Below, one piece after another: positions 46,451-58,178 of a stretch of DNA of 64,000 nucleotides. This DNA comes from Biscogniauxia marginata. Its lineage: Eukaryota > Ascomycota > Sordariomycetes > Xylariales > Xylariaceae. Position 1 is the stretch's first letter, and each line of letters begins with the position of its first letter. The DNA is taken from the NCBI GenBank assembly GCA_022695795.1, contig MU404140.1, positions 7,857 through 71,856 of the forward strand. Reading direction: 5' to 3'. The position numbers were made by a program, and so were the translations under genes. The notes beneath the pieces are model-generated. The model had not been told where the DNA came from. It saw nothing but the letters and a program-made list of their open reading frames with translations, and searched no databases.

Positions 46451-48465
46451 ATTTTTTGATGATTAGTATGCTTCATTTTTATTTTAGACTCGAAAATATT
46501 TATCATCCGTCCACCTCCGACGCCCGTCTTTTTCGGGTTATAACCTCCTATGCATACACCATTCTGTCTTTGTCTGTACTACAATGACTCTTGTCCCGTC
46601 TTTTCCAGTAACATCCTCATAACATGTCTCGGAATTAAGCACAAAATCATCCTCGTCATATATATACATCCCTCCCTTCTTATACTTCCATGCTATTCGC
46701 TCCATCTCAAAACGCAGAACCACTTCGTATCACATTTTGCCAGGCTCATTAAATTTAAATGTAACCGGATTTCCCTGGCTTAAACCGATCGTATTAGCTT
46801 TGTATCCACTAGCACCATCTAGCGTGCCTAAGAGTTTCCAAAAGTTGAACTAGGTATTCCGTTTTGGCTATAAACTGCGTATACCTCTCAGTTTACAAGC
46901 CCGCTCTGTAGTTATTTTAGACTACGGGTCGTTTTATTTTTTATATTTCCGCTATTCTGCCCGTATTTGTTCTAAAAATATGTCTTCTTCCTACTCCCTT
47001 CTGACATTATCTTGCCCCTCTCTCTATATTCGTTTCTTCTCATTCGCCTGCTCTGACATCTATTAACTCTCCCTGCTATTTTCGGCCAGCCGTCCTAGTC
47101 TGTGCATCACGCCAAATAACTTCGCCCAGTAATCTCTATCGAGTCCCGAAATATTACGCCTCGCCTTCAATTATTCCTTCCTTCCGGCATTTTCCGCGCC
47201 GACTGGCTATTAAGTGAGGATTAGTTTCCAGTCTGTCTGCCCCTGTGGCTTCTAGACCCCTTCCTGGATTGGTATGAGGTTCTATTATGTGGATTAAAAC
47301 GTAGTGTTAGATGAAAATTGGTAGTGGATAGAGATCTACGTAAACTAGAGAAGAAAGCTACCCAAGAATCGTAGAAACAGCACGCTGAAAATGTTACCAT
47401 AGGGTCACCTATTGAAATGGGTGGATGCTAGCCCCCTATATGTTCCCATCTGGCCCTATATAAATAGATATACTTGTAAACTTCCACTCATTAACCTTGC
47501 TGTACCTTACAAACATACTTATTAAGTCATCACCATACTGTCGTTAGATTTCAAAATTCGGGTGTGAATATTATACGTGTCTTGGGAAGCAAATATAGGG
47601 GAGATCGTTGAAAGAAGCGACCATATCCTGCTGTCTTGGCTTAAGATAAGCTAAGCAGGGGTTATAGTTCAAGAGATCAGACAAGACGGGAAATGATCTT
47701 TGGACTATTTTCTCTAATCCGATCGTATTCTGTAAAGCGTGAAAAGCCAATTCGGTTATTTCAGCAACTTACAACAGAATGTCATGAGATAAGCTCCAAA
47801 ATGTTGGGAGGGAATGCTGCCGAACTCGACATTTACATCAACACCAATATTCTCTGTACATGTACAAGATTAATTCTAGCGCATCTTCAAGTGTAAGTCA
47901 AAGCAAGACTGCTATTCCTCTTACACATTCGCAAACGCCGTTGTTTTGCTCATTAATAAATAGTGCCTTTTTCATCCTTATGGAAGTCATCTCTAAGTCT
48001 GCCAAGCATAGGTACCTACTCTTCACAATTTCGGATATATGTGGCTCAAAGAAAGCGAGCCATCGCCATCGCCATCGAAAAGTTCCAAGAAAAAAAAACG
48101 TCGCGAGAATGCAACTAAAGCACGACACGATTGTTGGAACCCACCTGCCCTGCAGGGAAAGCCTGCCGCGGCGTGCCGGGCGCCCGGCCCTATCAGAGCC
48201 AGTTCCGCGAGAATGATGCGATATCTTCTCATGAGTAGTATTTGAGATCATTAAGCATATTGTATGTGTATGTATATGTGTGTGTATATATAAGTATGCC
48301 CGAGGACTACGCCTTCGGACGATAAGTAGAACGGTTTTCTCCTCTCTCCCTCTCCTCTACCGACAATTTCGTCCCCCCCCCCCCTCATTTCTAAACCGGG
48401 ATTGCAATACCCTGTATGACCTACGGAGAGAGCTCCCCAAGCAACCCCCAGAGTTTCCACTCATC
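46451..48465. other. Intergenic, upstream of cyanophycinase-like gene
   Basis: About 2 kb. The first 800 bp are C/T-rich with no long frames. A GC-rich island at about 48125-48215 breaks otherwise AT-leaning DNA. A (TATG/TG)n microsatellite lies near 48258-48292 and a C10 run near 48373-48382. The final 200 bp should be the promoter and leader of the next gene. Confidence 0.45.
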
Positions 48466-49338
48466 ATGATTAACAGCCGCCGCATCATCCCCGGGCTAAC
48501 CGCGGTCCTCCTGGCCGCCCTGACCCGGATGCAGCCCGCCGCGGCGCAGGACGACTCGCCCTACGTCGGCCCGGAGAACGGGACCCTCGTGATCGTCGGC
48601 GGGGGCTCGCTGAGCGACTCAATCTACCAGCGGGTCATCGACCTGGCGGGCGGGCCCTCGGCGCCCATCGTCACGGTCCCCACGGCCGAGGGCAGCGACG
48701 CGTACGACGACGACGCGGCGTCGGCGGGGGCGTTCCGGCGCCTCGGCGCGACCAACGTGACGGTGCTGCACACGTACGACCCGGCGGTGGCGGACACGGA
48801 GGACTTCGTGCGGCCGCTGCTCGGGGCCAAGGGCCTCTGGTTCGGCGGGGGCCGGCAGTGGCGCCTCGTGGACGCGTACGCGGGGACGCGCTCCGAGCGC
48901 GCGTTCCGGGACGTGCTCGACCGGGGCGGCGTCGTCGGCGGGTCGTCGGCCGGCGCCTCGATCCAGGCCAGCTTCCTCGCGCGCGGCGACACGGCGACGA
49001 ACCAGATCCTCGTCGGCGACCACACGGTCGGGTTCGGGTACCTCAGGAACGCCGCCGTCGACCAGCACGTGCTCGTGCGCAACCGCCACTTCGACATGTT
49101 CGACATCCTCAGGGTCCGGCCCGAGCTGCTCGGCGTCAGCATCGACGAGAACACGGCGCTCGTCGTGTCGAAGAACGACGCCGAGGTCTTCGGCGCGAGT
49201 TACGTCATCTTCTACGACGGCGGCTTCTGGTCCCGCGAGGGCAGCGACCAGAAGAACCTCCCGGACCCGTCGTCTATCTTCTACTTCCTCCGGAACGGGG
49301 ACAAGTACGACTTGGGGGAGCGGAAAGTGGTCGTCTAG
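48466..49338 (+). CDS. Secreted cyanophycinase-like (peptidase family S51) protein, intronless, 290 aa
   Basis: Serine-hydrolase fold related to cyanophycinase and S51 dipeptidases. ATG 48466 is preferred because a clear signal peptide (about residues 5-27, ending AAAQD) follows at once; an in-frame start 62 codons upstream would bury it. The family glycine-rich start TLVIVGGGSLSD, the GLWFGGGRQ turn and the nucleophile elbow GGSSAGAS are present, as is GVSIDENTALVV, carrying the conserved acidic residue. The coding sequence is far more GC-rich than its flanks, with nearly all third positions G or C, and has no introns, unlike most genes here. That suggests either strong codon selection or acquisition from another organism. 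Substrate unknown; true cyanophycin is not expected in fungi. Confidence 0.85.
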   Translation: MINSRRIIPGLTAVLLAALTRMQPAAAQDDSPYVGPENGTLVIVGGGSLSDSIYQRVIDLAGGPSAPIVTVPTAEGSDAYDDDAASAGAFRRLGATNVTVLHTYDPAVADTEDFVRPLLGAKGLWFGGGRQWRLVDAYAGTRSERAFRDVLDRGGVVGGSSAGASIQASFLARGDTATNQILVGDHTVGFGYLRNAAVDQHVLVRNRHFDMFDILRVRPELLGVSIDENTALVVSKNDAEVFGASYVIFYDGGFWSREGSDQKNLPDPSSIFYFLRNGDKYDLGERKVVV

Positions 49339-50432
49339 GATATGCGGTGGGCGTTGATATCAGTTGGTGAGCTCTGCATCGTAATTTAAATCTTGCAATT
49401 CCAGACATTAGCTACTGGGATGTTTTCTTCACCGTCCACGGTACTCAAATAATTGTTGAATACTCCTATGATTGAAAATTCGTGATAATCCTCTGATGGG
49501 ATGCCCTGAGAAAAGGTTCTCCATAGCCAATTCCATTACCGCTAGGTTGTCCAGACTATAGAAAGGACCCTACTATGAGATTATAATTTATAATATAAAA
49601 CCATCGCCTACATTATAACGTATTTGTAAGACGAAATCGCATTCACGATATGTTACGAGAACAATCATATATCCTCGACACTAACACCCAACGGGCCGAA
49701 ACAATATAAACAAGGGATATAACTAGTTATAGTATTTCTATAGCCTCCCAACCTTATCCACCCCGGCAGTTACACGCTCTCGGTGATAATTCAAGACACC
49801 GTCGCCTCCCCACCACGGCCGACGATGTGCAATACATAAATAAGTATAAAAATTCCCGTAATGATCAATAGAGAACTCTGCCATGCTGTCCAATATGGCG
49901 AACTGCCGCGGTGGGGACAGGGGAAGGGACCCTTTGATGACGTAGAAGTCCCTCTGCGCGAACGCGTATAGACACAAGGTTGGTGTAAGTGTAGCTATCT
50001 ACAGCTAGTAACCACCGCAAGCTCTTTCTTATCCTCCTCGGCGAGGACCGTAACCCAAATAATATCCCAATGCTCTAGCGAAAGGGGGCTCCAACTTAGA
50101 AAAGGAAGCCGAGGTTCACTTCGGTCCTATAAATGTGGTGTAGAATGATCAGAGAAATTACTGTCGTGCAATCTCGCCAACGTGAATAAAGGCGACCATG
50201 TTTATTGGACAAAGAAAAACTAGAATGTGCCTCTAAGTTTGAAAAAGTACTTTATCGATCATAGTCAACAATCATGGTCGAATTAGATACGAATTCTTCC
50301 ATTGAAATTAAATTCGCCAAGGTCACATCATTACGCCGGGACAGGAATTACTATATACAGGCGAAGACTCAAAATACTGAAGTATCGAAAGGCAAGCACG
50401 TTCTGATCCGGACGACGTCACTAAAATGCCGT
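49339..50432. other. Convergent intergenic region
   Basis: About 1.1 kb between the 3' ends of the cyanophycinase-like and SURF6 genes. Base composition drops sharply back to AT-leaning. Short frames only; nothing recognisable. Confidence 0.5.
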
Positions 50433-52196
50433 TCATTTTTTCTTCCCGCCTATGAATGAGCCCTCGAAGCCTGCACGGCCTTTGCTCTTCTTGGCTCCGC
50501 CCTTCTTCTTGCCGGCTTTGCCCAGGACCTTCTCGTCTCTCCGTTTCTTGATGTTCTCCTCTCGCTTCCTCTGCCGGTCCTTCATGCTCTTCGCAACGCC
50601 CTCCTTCCTTGCTGTCCACTCCTTCGAGCTCTTTTTCTTAGCGTGATCCTTGCGTTTTATCGTCTTCTTGAGCATCTTCTCGTCGTCTTTAATCTTCTCG
50701 CCTTCAGCTCGCCTCCTCGCGGTAAGCCAAGCCTCCTTGTCCTCGACGTCCTTCCGTTTCTCCTCATCCATTTCTTCAAACCGCTTCTTCTGGGTTTCCA
50801 GCTTCTGTAGGGTACTCTTGGGGTCCGACGGGCCCTTCTTCTTGCCGTTGTTAAGGACATACGAGAGGTCATGCGACAGTTGAGTGCCGTCACCAAAGCC
50901 GATGCGGCCGAAGGAGAAATTGCTCTCCTCAAAGTTGACGGCAGGGCTGAGTATGCCACCCGGAGAGTTCCGTGCGGAGGCAAGGGCTTCCTCCCGCTTT
51001 TGGTCTGCTTCTAATTTGGCCTGGCGCCTGAGCTCCTTCTTGTGCACCTTACGCTCTGCCTGCTTCTGGCGTCGCGACTCGATCAACTCCTGGCGTGTAC
51101 GGATCGGCTTCCCATCTTTCTCGGCGTTCCGCGCCTCTCGGAGAGCTTTGATCTTGGATGCGAGACGTTCGCGGAGGGCGGCACTGTCGGCAGGGATCTT
51201 GATGTGTCTAGGTTTGTCGGACGGCAGGGCTGTCGAAGAGATGGATGTCGTAGTACTGGGAGCTTGACCGGTGGAATCTACAGGGGTTCCGTTGGGGTCA
51301 AACACGGGAGACTGGGGCTCAGACGGTGCAGATGGGCCTGACTCAGAGCTATGGTCTTCAACAAGCCCCGAAGCGTCGAGCTGCTCTATACCCGCAGATT
51401 GTTCTTCCTCATTCTCGTCATCCTCGATAGGCTGGGCGGTTTTTGTACGGCCATTGGGCTTTGCAGGACTGCTATCCCATATTCCATCGGCCCTGGGCTC
51501 TCGAGTGCCGAGTTTGATCTTGTTGACGCCCTTGATAGATCTGCGCTGGAACTCTGCTTCCTCTTCCCGCAATCTCTGGCGTTCTGCTTTGCGCTCCTTC
51601 CGCGCCGCCTTCTTCTCCTCCTCTCTCTGCTGCTTTTCAGTTGTTTCTAGTTCTTCCGCGTTCGCCTTCTCCTGCTTCTTGCTCGCATCACCTGCTGTCT
51701 TCCTTTTCAGGCCCTGGCCAGGCTTCTCGGGCTCCACCCCTTCGACGTCTGACCATGCGTCGTCATCCCCGTCTCGCATTTGATCGCGCTTCCGCTTTCT
51801 GCGGGCCTGCTCGTCCATAACCTCCTTAGCGCTTCGGTTTAGTTCGCTGTCGGGGTCGAGCTTGTTCCGTCGGGCGGCGGCAGCCTCTGCTTTAGTCTGC
51901 TTCTTCCTCTGCCATTGGTCCTGTTCGACACACTCACGGTAAGCGAGGTGTGCGGTTCCGCATGGCGCTGTGGAAAAGAGGGAGAGGGAGAGGAAGAGGA
52001 AGAGTAGGGCGACGTACGCTTGTGTCTTCTCCGTAGTACATCTTGGCAGGTATGAGGGACAGCAAGCCATCGAAGGACTTCTGGGAGTTGAGGAGGCGCT
52101 CCTGTGTTTTCACATGTTGGTCACCTAGCTCGACATGGATATTCATCCGTCGCGGGGGCTGCGGGCTACACAAACCTTCAGCGACGAGTCCTCCAT
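50433..52196 (-). CDS. RRP14: SURF6/Rrp14 ribosome-biogenesis protein, 3 exons, 539 aa
   Basis: Nucleolar RNA-binding protein of the SURF6 family, needed for pre-rRNA processing and ribosome subunit assembly. Exons on the minus strand are 52196-52176, 52128-52018 and 51920-50433; the first intron is 47 bp. The N-terminal signature SFDGLLSLIPAKMYYGED followed by DQWQRKKQTK is diagnostic. The middle is Glu/Lys/Arg-rich and disordered. The C-terminal SURF6 domain contains NNGKKKGPSDPK, KRFEEMDEEKR and a lysine-rich tail ending FIGGKKK. Long basic coiled-coil stretches and nuclear localisation signals are evident by eye. The first exon is short and its acceptor is the least certain point. Typical housekeeping gene. 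Confidence 0.92.
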
Positions 52197-53956
52197 TTTG
52201 ATGATCGGACTTCTCGGGAGTAGCTCTCTCAACTGAAGCAGGGTGATAACCGGTAGCGCGCTTGTGCTGGTCGGTGCGAAGCGGCCGGGAGACGTATGTC
52301 AGTCAAGTGGGCTGCGGGACGGATGTTGGGCCGTGTGAAGGCATCCGAAGGGAAAAAAAAAGTTCAGTCGCTGGTTTCCTGAGTGGGTTTCGAAGGTGGC
52401 CACGACAGTTTTTGATTGGCCAAAATACTTTGAATTTTTCTACTGTCCGATTATGTAATTTTAAGTTTTGCCGGTGCGGAGTGCGGAGCCTGCTTCTACG
52501 GCCGAAACGGGGAAAGCGGTGAACTTAAGCAGGGTGTACGGATTAGGGCCGGTGTGGGGTGGTCAATGCACCAAGGCCTAAAAATCAATTCTCTGCTATT
52601 AGCTCCAGATTCCCTGCACTATCATTATTACCACCACCGTCCCTCACCGGCTCAATCCTTAAGGCGAAGCCGAAAAGAGTAAAAACGTTAAAATGAAAAG
52701 ATACTGATTAAAAAACATGTATACGGGACTCGAGTAGATAAGTTTAGGTGTAAATGGCTGGCCACGTATTAGATATCCTCAAGTTTGTGTGCTTTAAAGC
52801 CCCTTCAATTTCAAGGAGGGTGTATATTTTAACCCTAGAAATGCTTGCGCCCAATACTTTAACTTCTCTTCCAACTGATTCCTGATTTCTGGAGATAGAC
52901 CCTTGACATCACCGTCCCATAGATCACTATGTTGTATAACATATAACGAACTAATCACTCTGTCAAAGTCTTTTTGGAAACGAGGAACAGTTAGAACGAA
53001 CAACCAGTTTCATATTAGCATCTTGAGGCATGTAATGAATGAATTGTGATAAATGCCTTTATAAGAAGAGAACTTAAAAAATTTCTTTTTAGATAGTGAA
53101 ACAGTATGCAGCGTAACAGCTGAGCGAAGTACTTTTCATGTCTCAGCCTCCGCAGACCATGAAGTGAACGTAGAGTAAAAGAGGCCAGAATCTATGTAAA
53201 CCAAATTATCAAGTCCGTTTGGAAAACCCACGCTTCCAGTGAGTGATGCGTTTCTAGCACTTTGGTTCTTAATGATGCCCGGTGTCACAAAGTGTTCCCT
53301 AGGGAGTATGTAAGGACGTGGACGTTGCGCAAAGGGCTAGCACTAGAGGTAGACAGGTAGGTGGCCTTTTAACTGTTGAAATATGGGGGGCTATATGACC
53401 CATGACCTCCTGTATATATATAGATGGGCGTAGCCCATCTACCTAGACTTACACTTGGACTAATACACTTGATCCTATCCTCATATCTTTGTCTCATCTC
53501 AACATTTACACCTGGACGTCTCTTTGGTCCATGACAGCTTTGTACGTCATGAATCCACCGCCATAATCCTGGCGTCCCGGCCCCTTAGGGGGTTACAACA
53601 TCAGGCTACCATCGTTGCCATCGGCAAGGCTCGTGACACCCAGGACATTCCGAGAAGGAAGCTGTAAGCGAACCATCATGGCGCACAGCCCCTAGGCATT
53701 CCATAAGAACAACCGACTGATAGCTTTCGGAAGAGTGCCATGAAGAACATATTGTCTGAATCTGTTGACAATTTATGATCATATCGCAGATATGTGGGCG
53801 TTCAACTTCCACAATAACACCATCCATCGTCTCCCCTTTAGTTTCCCCCGCTAGCTAGCACCCTACCCAGCAGCATTACCCAGAAAATCTGCCCAACACC
53901 ATATAGAACCCTCCCTTACCTAATCCGTACAAGGCAATACCTACCTACCTACATCC
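52197..53956. other. Intergenic with solo LTR
   Basis: About 1.8 kb between the SURF6 start and the mannanase stop. Besides the solo LTR at 53374-53504, there are only short frames around 52794-53003 and 53606-53827 without recognisable family. The first 300 bp should be the SURF6 promoter. Confidence 0.5.
53374..53504 (+). mobile_element. Solo LTR (131 bp), second copy
   Basis: Starts TGTTGAAATATGG and ends CATCTCAACA like the copy at 1974-2106, and the last 40 bases are nearly identical. The flanks TTAAC (53369-53373) and TTTAC (53505-53509) match at four of five positions, consistent with an aged target duplication. The central hairpin is AGATGGGC at 53422-53429, a 3-base loop, and GCCCATCT at 53433-53440. 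Its stem bases differ from the other copy but stay paired. Confidence 0.82.
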
Positions 53957-55564
53957 TCACTGCGCATTCACCCTCTCTGCGTGCTCGTAAACCAGCGTCC
54001 GCGCCTCCTCATCATCCAGAAAGATGGTGAACCCGTCGTCGTGATTGCGACCGTACGAGAACCCGGAGAACCCGAACTGCCAGTACAGGTCCGCGACGCC
54101 CTCCTCGAGCATGATGTCCTGCCAGCCGCCCTCGACCTGCGTCCGCGTCTCCGCCTTCGCCGGGATCCCGTTCTGCGCCCGCGCCGCTGGCGTCACTGTT
54201 CCAGTGGGAGTTAGTAATTACCCCTTCCTTTTTTTACCCCCCCCCCCTTTTTTTTTTTTTTGAACAAGAATAATTAGAAAGCAGATAGATGTCTTGTCTC
54301 CCTTGGCCAGCTAATGATTCCTCCGACACACCAAAAGGGGTTTTAAACGGAGACAAAGTTATAGAAACTGAATTTACGTACTCCACCCGTACTCCTCGTG
54401 CACGACGGGCTTCCCCGCGCGCCGCCCCGCCTCGGCGTGGTCCCGGATCCACTGGTCAGCCCAGCCGACGCTCTTGCCCCACCAGTCCGGGTACGTGTGG
54501 AAGACGCCAAAGTCGACGGCCGGCAGCGCGAGCTGGGCGTCGAAGTCGCCGCCGTTGGCGCCGGTATAGAACCCGTCGTCGCTATCATCAGTCCCGTCGA
54601 AGCCGCCCTCACCGCCCCACGTGACGAGGTGGTCCGGGTCGAGGGTCTTGACGAAGGCGCTCATCTCGTCGGTCCACGCCGTCAGCAGCGCGGGCGCGCA
54701 GTCCGGGCTCGCGGGCAGGTTGCGGACCGCGTCGGCGCCGCAGCGCGGCTCGTTGGCCAGCTCCCAGGCCATGATCGCCGGCGAGGACGCGTACCGCCCC
54801 ACGAAGGCCGCGACGTAGCGCTTGTAGGCGTCTTTGATCGCCGGGAGGCGGTAGAACTGTGCGTGTGTGCCGGAGATAAGCAAAAGTACATATAGTATTA
54901 TAAGACGACATATATAAAATAGGGGGGGATTTGGAGGGAGGGAGGGAGAGAGATACGTACGTCGTCGTGGTACTGACCCCCGAGGTTGACGGTATACACG
55001 TCCATGCCGCCGTAGTCGGCCCAGTTGTTGGTGAACGCGACGATGAGCTTAATGCCGACCTTGGTGGCCGCGTCGACGACCTTGTCGAACGCGCTGATGT
55101 CGATGCTGGACGTACCGTTCGCGAACCGCTGGAACACGATGTCGGTAGCGCCCGCGCCCTCGCCACCGTACTGCGGCAGCCCGTCCGCGCTGTACGTCAT
55201 GTTCTTGTCGTTGAAGCCCCAGGTCCGGAAAACCTTCAGACCGGCTTCCTTGGCAGCCGTAAGGCCTAGCTCGACGTCGGTTTGGTTCTATGTAAGCGAT
55301 TAGTAGGTATCTGCGGCAATATTTAGGAGGAGAGCTAGGGGAGGTTCCCCCTGTAATTTCTCGTACGTTGTTGAACGGGAAGTAATACGCATTGCTGCCC
55401 GCAAAGTAGAAGTCCTCCCCATCGAGTTGGAACTTGCCGTCCTTGACGGTCACGAAACCCTCGGGGACCTCTCTATTGCTCATAGCCATCCTAGCCGGGG
55501 TAGCAATTGCCCCGCTTGCCAGCAGACCAAGCGCGAGAAGACGAGAGATTGTGAATGCCATCAT
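53957..55564 (-). CDS. Secreted GH5 endo-beta-1,4-mannanase, 4 exons, 412 aa
   Basis: Extracellular glycoside hydrolase family 5 (subfamily 7-like) enzyme that cleaves beta-1,4-mannan backbones of plant hemicellulose. Exons on the minus strand are 55564-55367, 55287-54961, 54856-54382 and 54195-53957, in consistent phase. A signal peptide (about 1-22) is followed by the GH5 start [19 protein letters not shown]. The acid/base glutamate is E211 in WELANEPR and the nucleophile is in HEEYGW (about 328-333, probably E330). [11 protein letters not shown] and HTYPDWWG are substrate-cleft blocks. No carbohydrate-binding module is present. Coding GC content is high. ATG 55564 is used; another in-frame ATG 10 codons upstream would add a charged stretch before the signal peptide. 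Confidence 0.93.
54235..54260. repeat. C10/T14 homopolymer run in mannanase intron 3
   Basis: A run of about ten C followed directly by about fourteen T lies inside the last intron of the mannanase gene. On the coding (minus) strand it reads as poly-A then poly-G, so it is not the polypyrimidine tract. Length is likely unstable and could also reflect sequencing uncertainty. Confidence 0.7.
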
Positions 55565-56328
55565 AGCAGTGTTTTTCATCCACGCGGCGACCAAGAACCC
55601 TCAAATATAGGACTCCCAAGTCCATCGCTAGAACTGAACGGCAGGGCATATTTTTATAACTTCTCATCTTAATCCTCCTAGACATCCCAAGGGTTAACCG
55701 TTTAGAAGGGGACGGAGCCTCACGGCCCGCGGTGCCGGGATAACTCGTATTGAACCTCTTGGTATCAAGTACGCAGAAACCGCTCGGGGTGCTCTAGACC
55801 AATTAAAAAACACCCTTTCTCCTGGGCACGCCGCAATACATACGTACCAATCGCAGAGCACTTACGCCACTGGACCTGGACGTTAAGGGTAGTAGTTCTC
55901 CGCACACTTCGGAGATCGGGTGCGTACCTACGTAGAGGCAGGGGTCAGATGTGGGGAAAGGGGGGGGGTTCATCAAATTCGTGGTGCTTTGACGAAATTT
56001 CAGGGGGAGCTTCCGAGTTAACATAGCTGCATAATTACATTTTCTAGGAGATGGATAGGATGAGAAAAAAGTCCTGTCAAGATGATTCCTCTTTCGATCT
56101 CATATAGAATACTTCACACCAACTCATTTAGCAGGAAAGGAGAGTTTTTTTTTGTGAAAGACGCATTGTATTTATATGCCAATTCGTAATCCGTGTCCTA
56201 AATAGGGGGGAACCGGCCATACATCTCACCGGACACACATTCCCCCTTCTGCCCTACATCAATCAATTTAAGCACCACAGCTTTGATCCAAGACCCTCAC
56301 ATGATCCATGTCGTCATGTAAAGAAGAT
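55565..56328. other. Intergenic, mannanase promoter
   Basis: About 760 bp between the mannanase start and the SDR stop, both on the minus strand. No gene. A G-run lies near 55962-55970. Presumed promoter of the mannanase; no CreA- or XlnR-like site arrangement was convincingly identified by eye. Confidence 0.45.
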
Positions 56329-58178
56329 TCACATATTCCCAGCCACGGTAAGCGTGAAGCCGCCATCCAGGAGGACGATAGTGCCCCACATGTACTCGTT
56401 CGTGGCCATCGTCAATACGACCTAGAAGAAAAGAAGACGTATAGAAAAGTTAGCCGATAAGTAGTAATAGTAACATAACCCAGGCCAGTCGTTAATGAGA
56501 AAGTGACCAATTGTCGCGGCGGAGGTGATGACAACATCGAGGGTTGAATGCGTTGAGTAGAAGGGAACGCAGTAAACATAGGAGGAGCAGGGAGGGAAAA
56601 ATAAACAGAAAGGAGGGATATCGCTTACGCTGGCGAGCTCCTGCGGCGTGCCCATCCTCTTGACAATCCTCGCGCCCATGTCCTGGGCGGACTTGCGGAA
56701 CTTCTCGACGTCGTACGAGCTCTCGTTCTCGTCGTTGGACCCGTCCGCCGTCATCTCGGACGGGAAGTAGCCTGCGACAGAGTGTTTATGCATGTAAGTA
56801 ACCGGCGTTTCACAGTGGGCATAACATGATGGCAGATACGAGTTTTGTAGTCAGGATCAGGGATGGAAGGGGTTAGGGGGAAAGGCAGCTGGAGGAATAG
56901 TGGAAGGCTATGAATAGACGATACCGCAGACGTACCGATCGCGAGCCCGTTCACTCGGATGTTGATGTTCTCGTGGCTCAGGTCAAAGGCCATCTGACGG
57001 GTGATATGATTTGCGGCGGCCTTGCTAGCCTAAGTTCAAAAAAACTCAAGTCAGCACAATACTGATACCTAGAATGTAGCCCGAGTGCCATATCCATCAC
57101 TCCAGGGGGCGTGTAAATGAGTCAGGTCAGCGTGTAAAATTTTGTGGCGTACATTATAAGAGTATTGGCCATATTGGGTCCTATGAAGATTAGTTAACTC
57201 GTCGTCAGCCTTGGTCCGCCCGGAGTATCATTATATCTCGCAGCGACGAAGTCACGTGTCTCTGGGTGAGCGAGGACTCACATCCTCAGGTTTCCGCTGC
57301 CCGAACTATTGTTGATGACGCTGCCGATCTTGCCCGTTGGGCCGGACTGGGCCTTGGACAGGAGGGGAACGAAGGCGGCGGTCACGAAATACAATGATGT
57401 CGAGTTCGTGAGGAACGCTGTGTGCGATACCTGGATTAACGAGAAGGCCGGGAGATCGCCGTTGTGTGCATGTGTCTGCTTCGATATGGGGGGCCGTTAT
57501 ACTTACAGTTCTGCCAGTTATCCTCGAGCTCTTGGGCGAACATCGCGTCTCCGAAGGCCTCTGGCCCATCGGCCGGTCTCGCCTTCGGACGCCCCCGCCA
57601 GACTCCAGCATTATTTACCAGTCTGGCCGCGCATCGCAGAAGAAAGTCAGCCGCGCCCCTATTCGCCATGGAAGCTCAAGAAAGCAAGAAGACGCCGAGT
57701 AATATAACTAGAGGGCATGTGCGTACAGGTTCACGTAGCTTTCCTTTTGCGAGATCTCCTCGACGGCCTTCTTAATGCTGTCCTTAGACGTGACATCCAT
57801 GACGAGGGGTACGATGCTGCCCCCCTGAGGGCCGAGCCGCTCCAGTGATCCGTGGATGCGGGCGCTCGTCTCCAAGACGTCGGCGCGTCGTCCGGTGATG
57901 TAGACCTTAGCTCCATTGGCGGCGAGCGTCTGGGTAATCACTGTAGCCGGGTGTCAGAACGAATAGGTCGTGACAAAAAGTGGGCATCAGAGAGGATCGA
58001 GTGAATAATGTCGCGAGACTTACTCAAGCCGACACCCGTTCCTCCACCAGTAACTGATTTAAAGGAATTCTCAGTGAATTTGTCAGGTCCGGAAAGGGGG
58101 CGAGAGCAACTCACCGACTGCGACCCATCCCTTCACGGAGAACAAGGAGGCAGCTGAAAGGGGGTGAGAAGAAGTCAT
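56329..58178 (-). CDS. Short-chain dehydrogenase/reductase, 9 exons, 305 aa
   Basis: NAD(P)-dependent SDR of the classical, FabG-like type. Exons on the minus strand are 58178-58115, 58053-58024, 57940-57727, 57622-57507, 57417-57282, 57180-57153, 57029-56936, 56771-56629 and 56421-56329; frame closes exactly to a 305-aa protein. The cofactor motif TGGGTGVG is at residues 23-30, split across exons 1-3. NNAG is at 106-109, a Ser pair in INNSSG precedes the active site, and the catalytic YNASK is at 195-199. Tyr195 sits in a 28-nt exon that is easily missed by gene finders. The C-terminal WGTIVLLDGGFTL is typical of the family. Nine exons in 1.85 kb is unusually dense. Substrate unknown; it is 15 kb from the terpenoid cluster and probably unrelated. 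Confidence 0.87.

Noticed and set aside
48619..49154. Long minus-strand frames opposite the cyanophycinase-like gene
   Set aside because: They arise from extreme GC content of the sense gene; the translations are Arg/Pro/Ala-rich and lack motifs.
54343..55269. Several long frames overlapping the GH5 gene on both strands
   Set aside because: They are GC-driven shadows; the spliced minus-strand frame alone gives catalytic WELANEP and HEEYGW.
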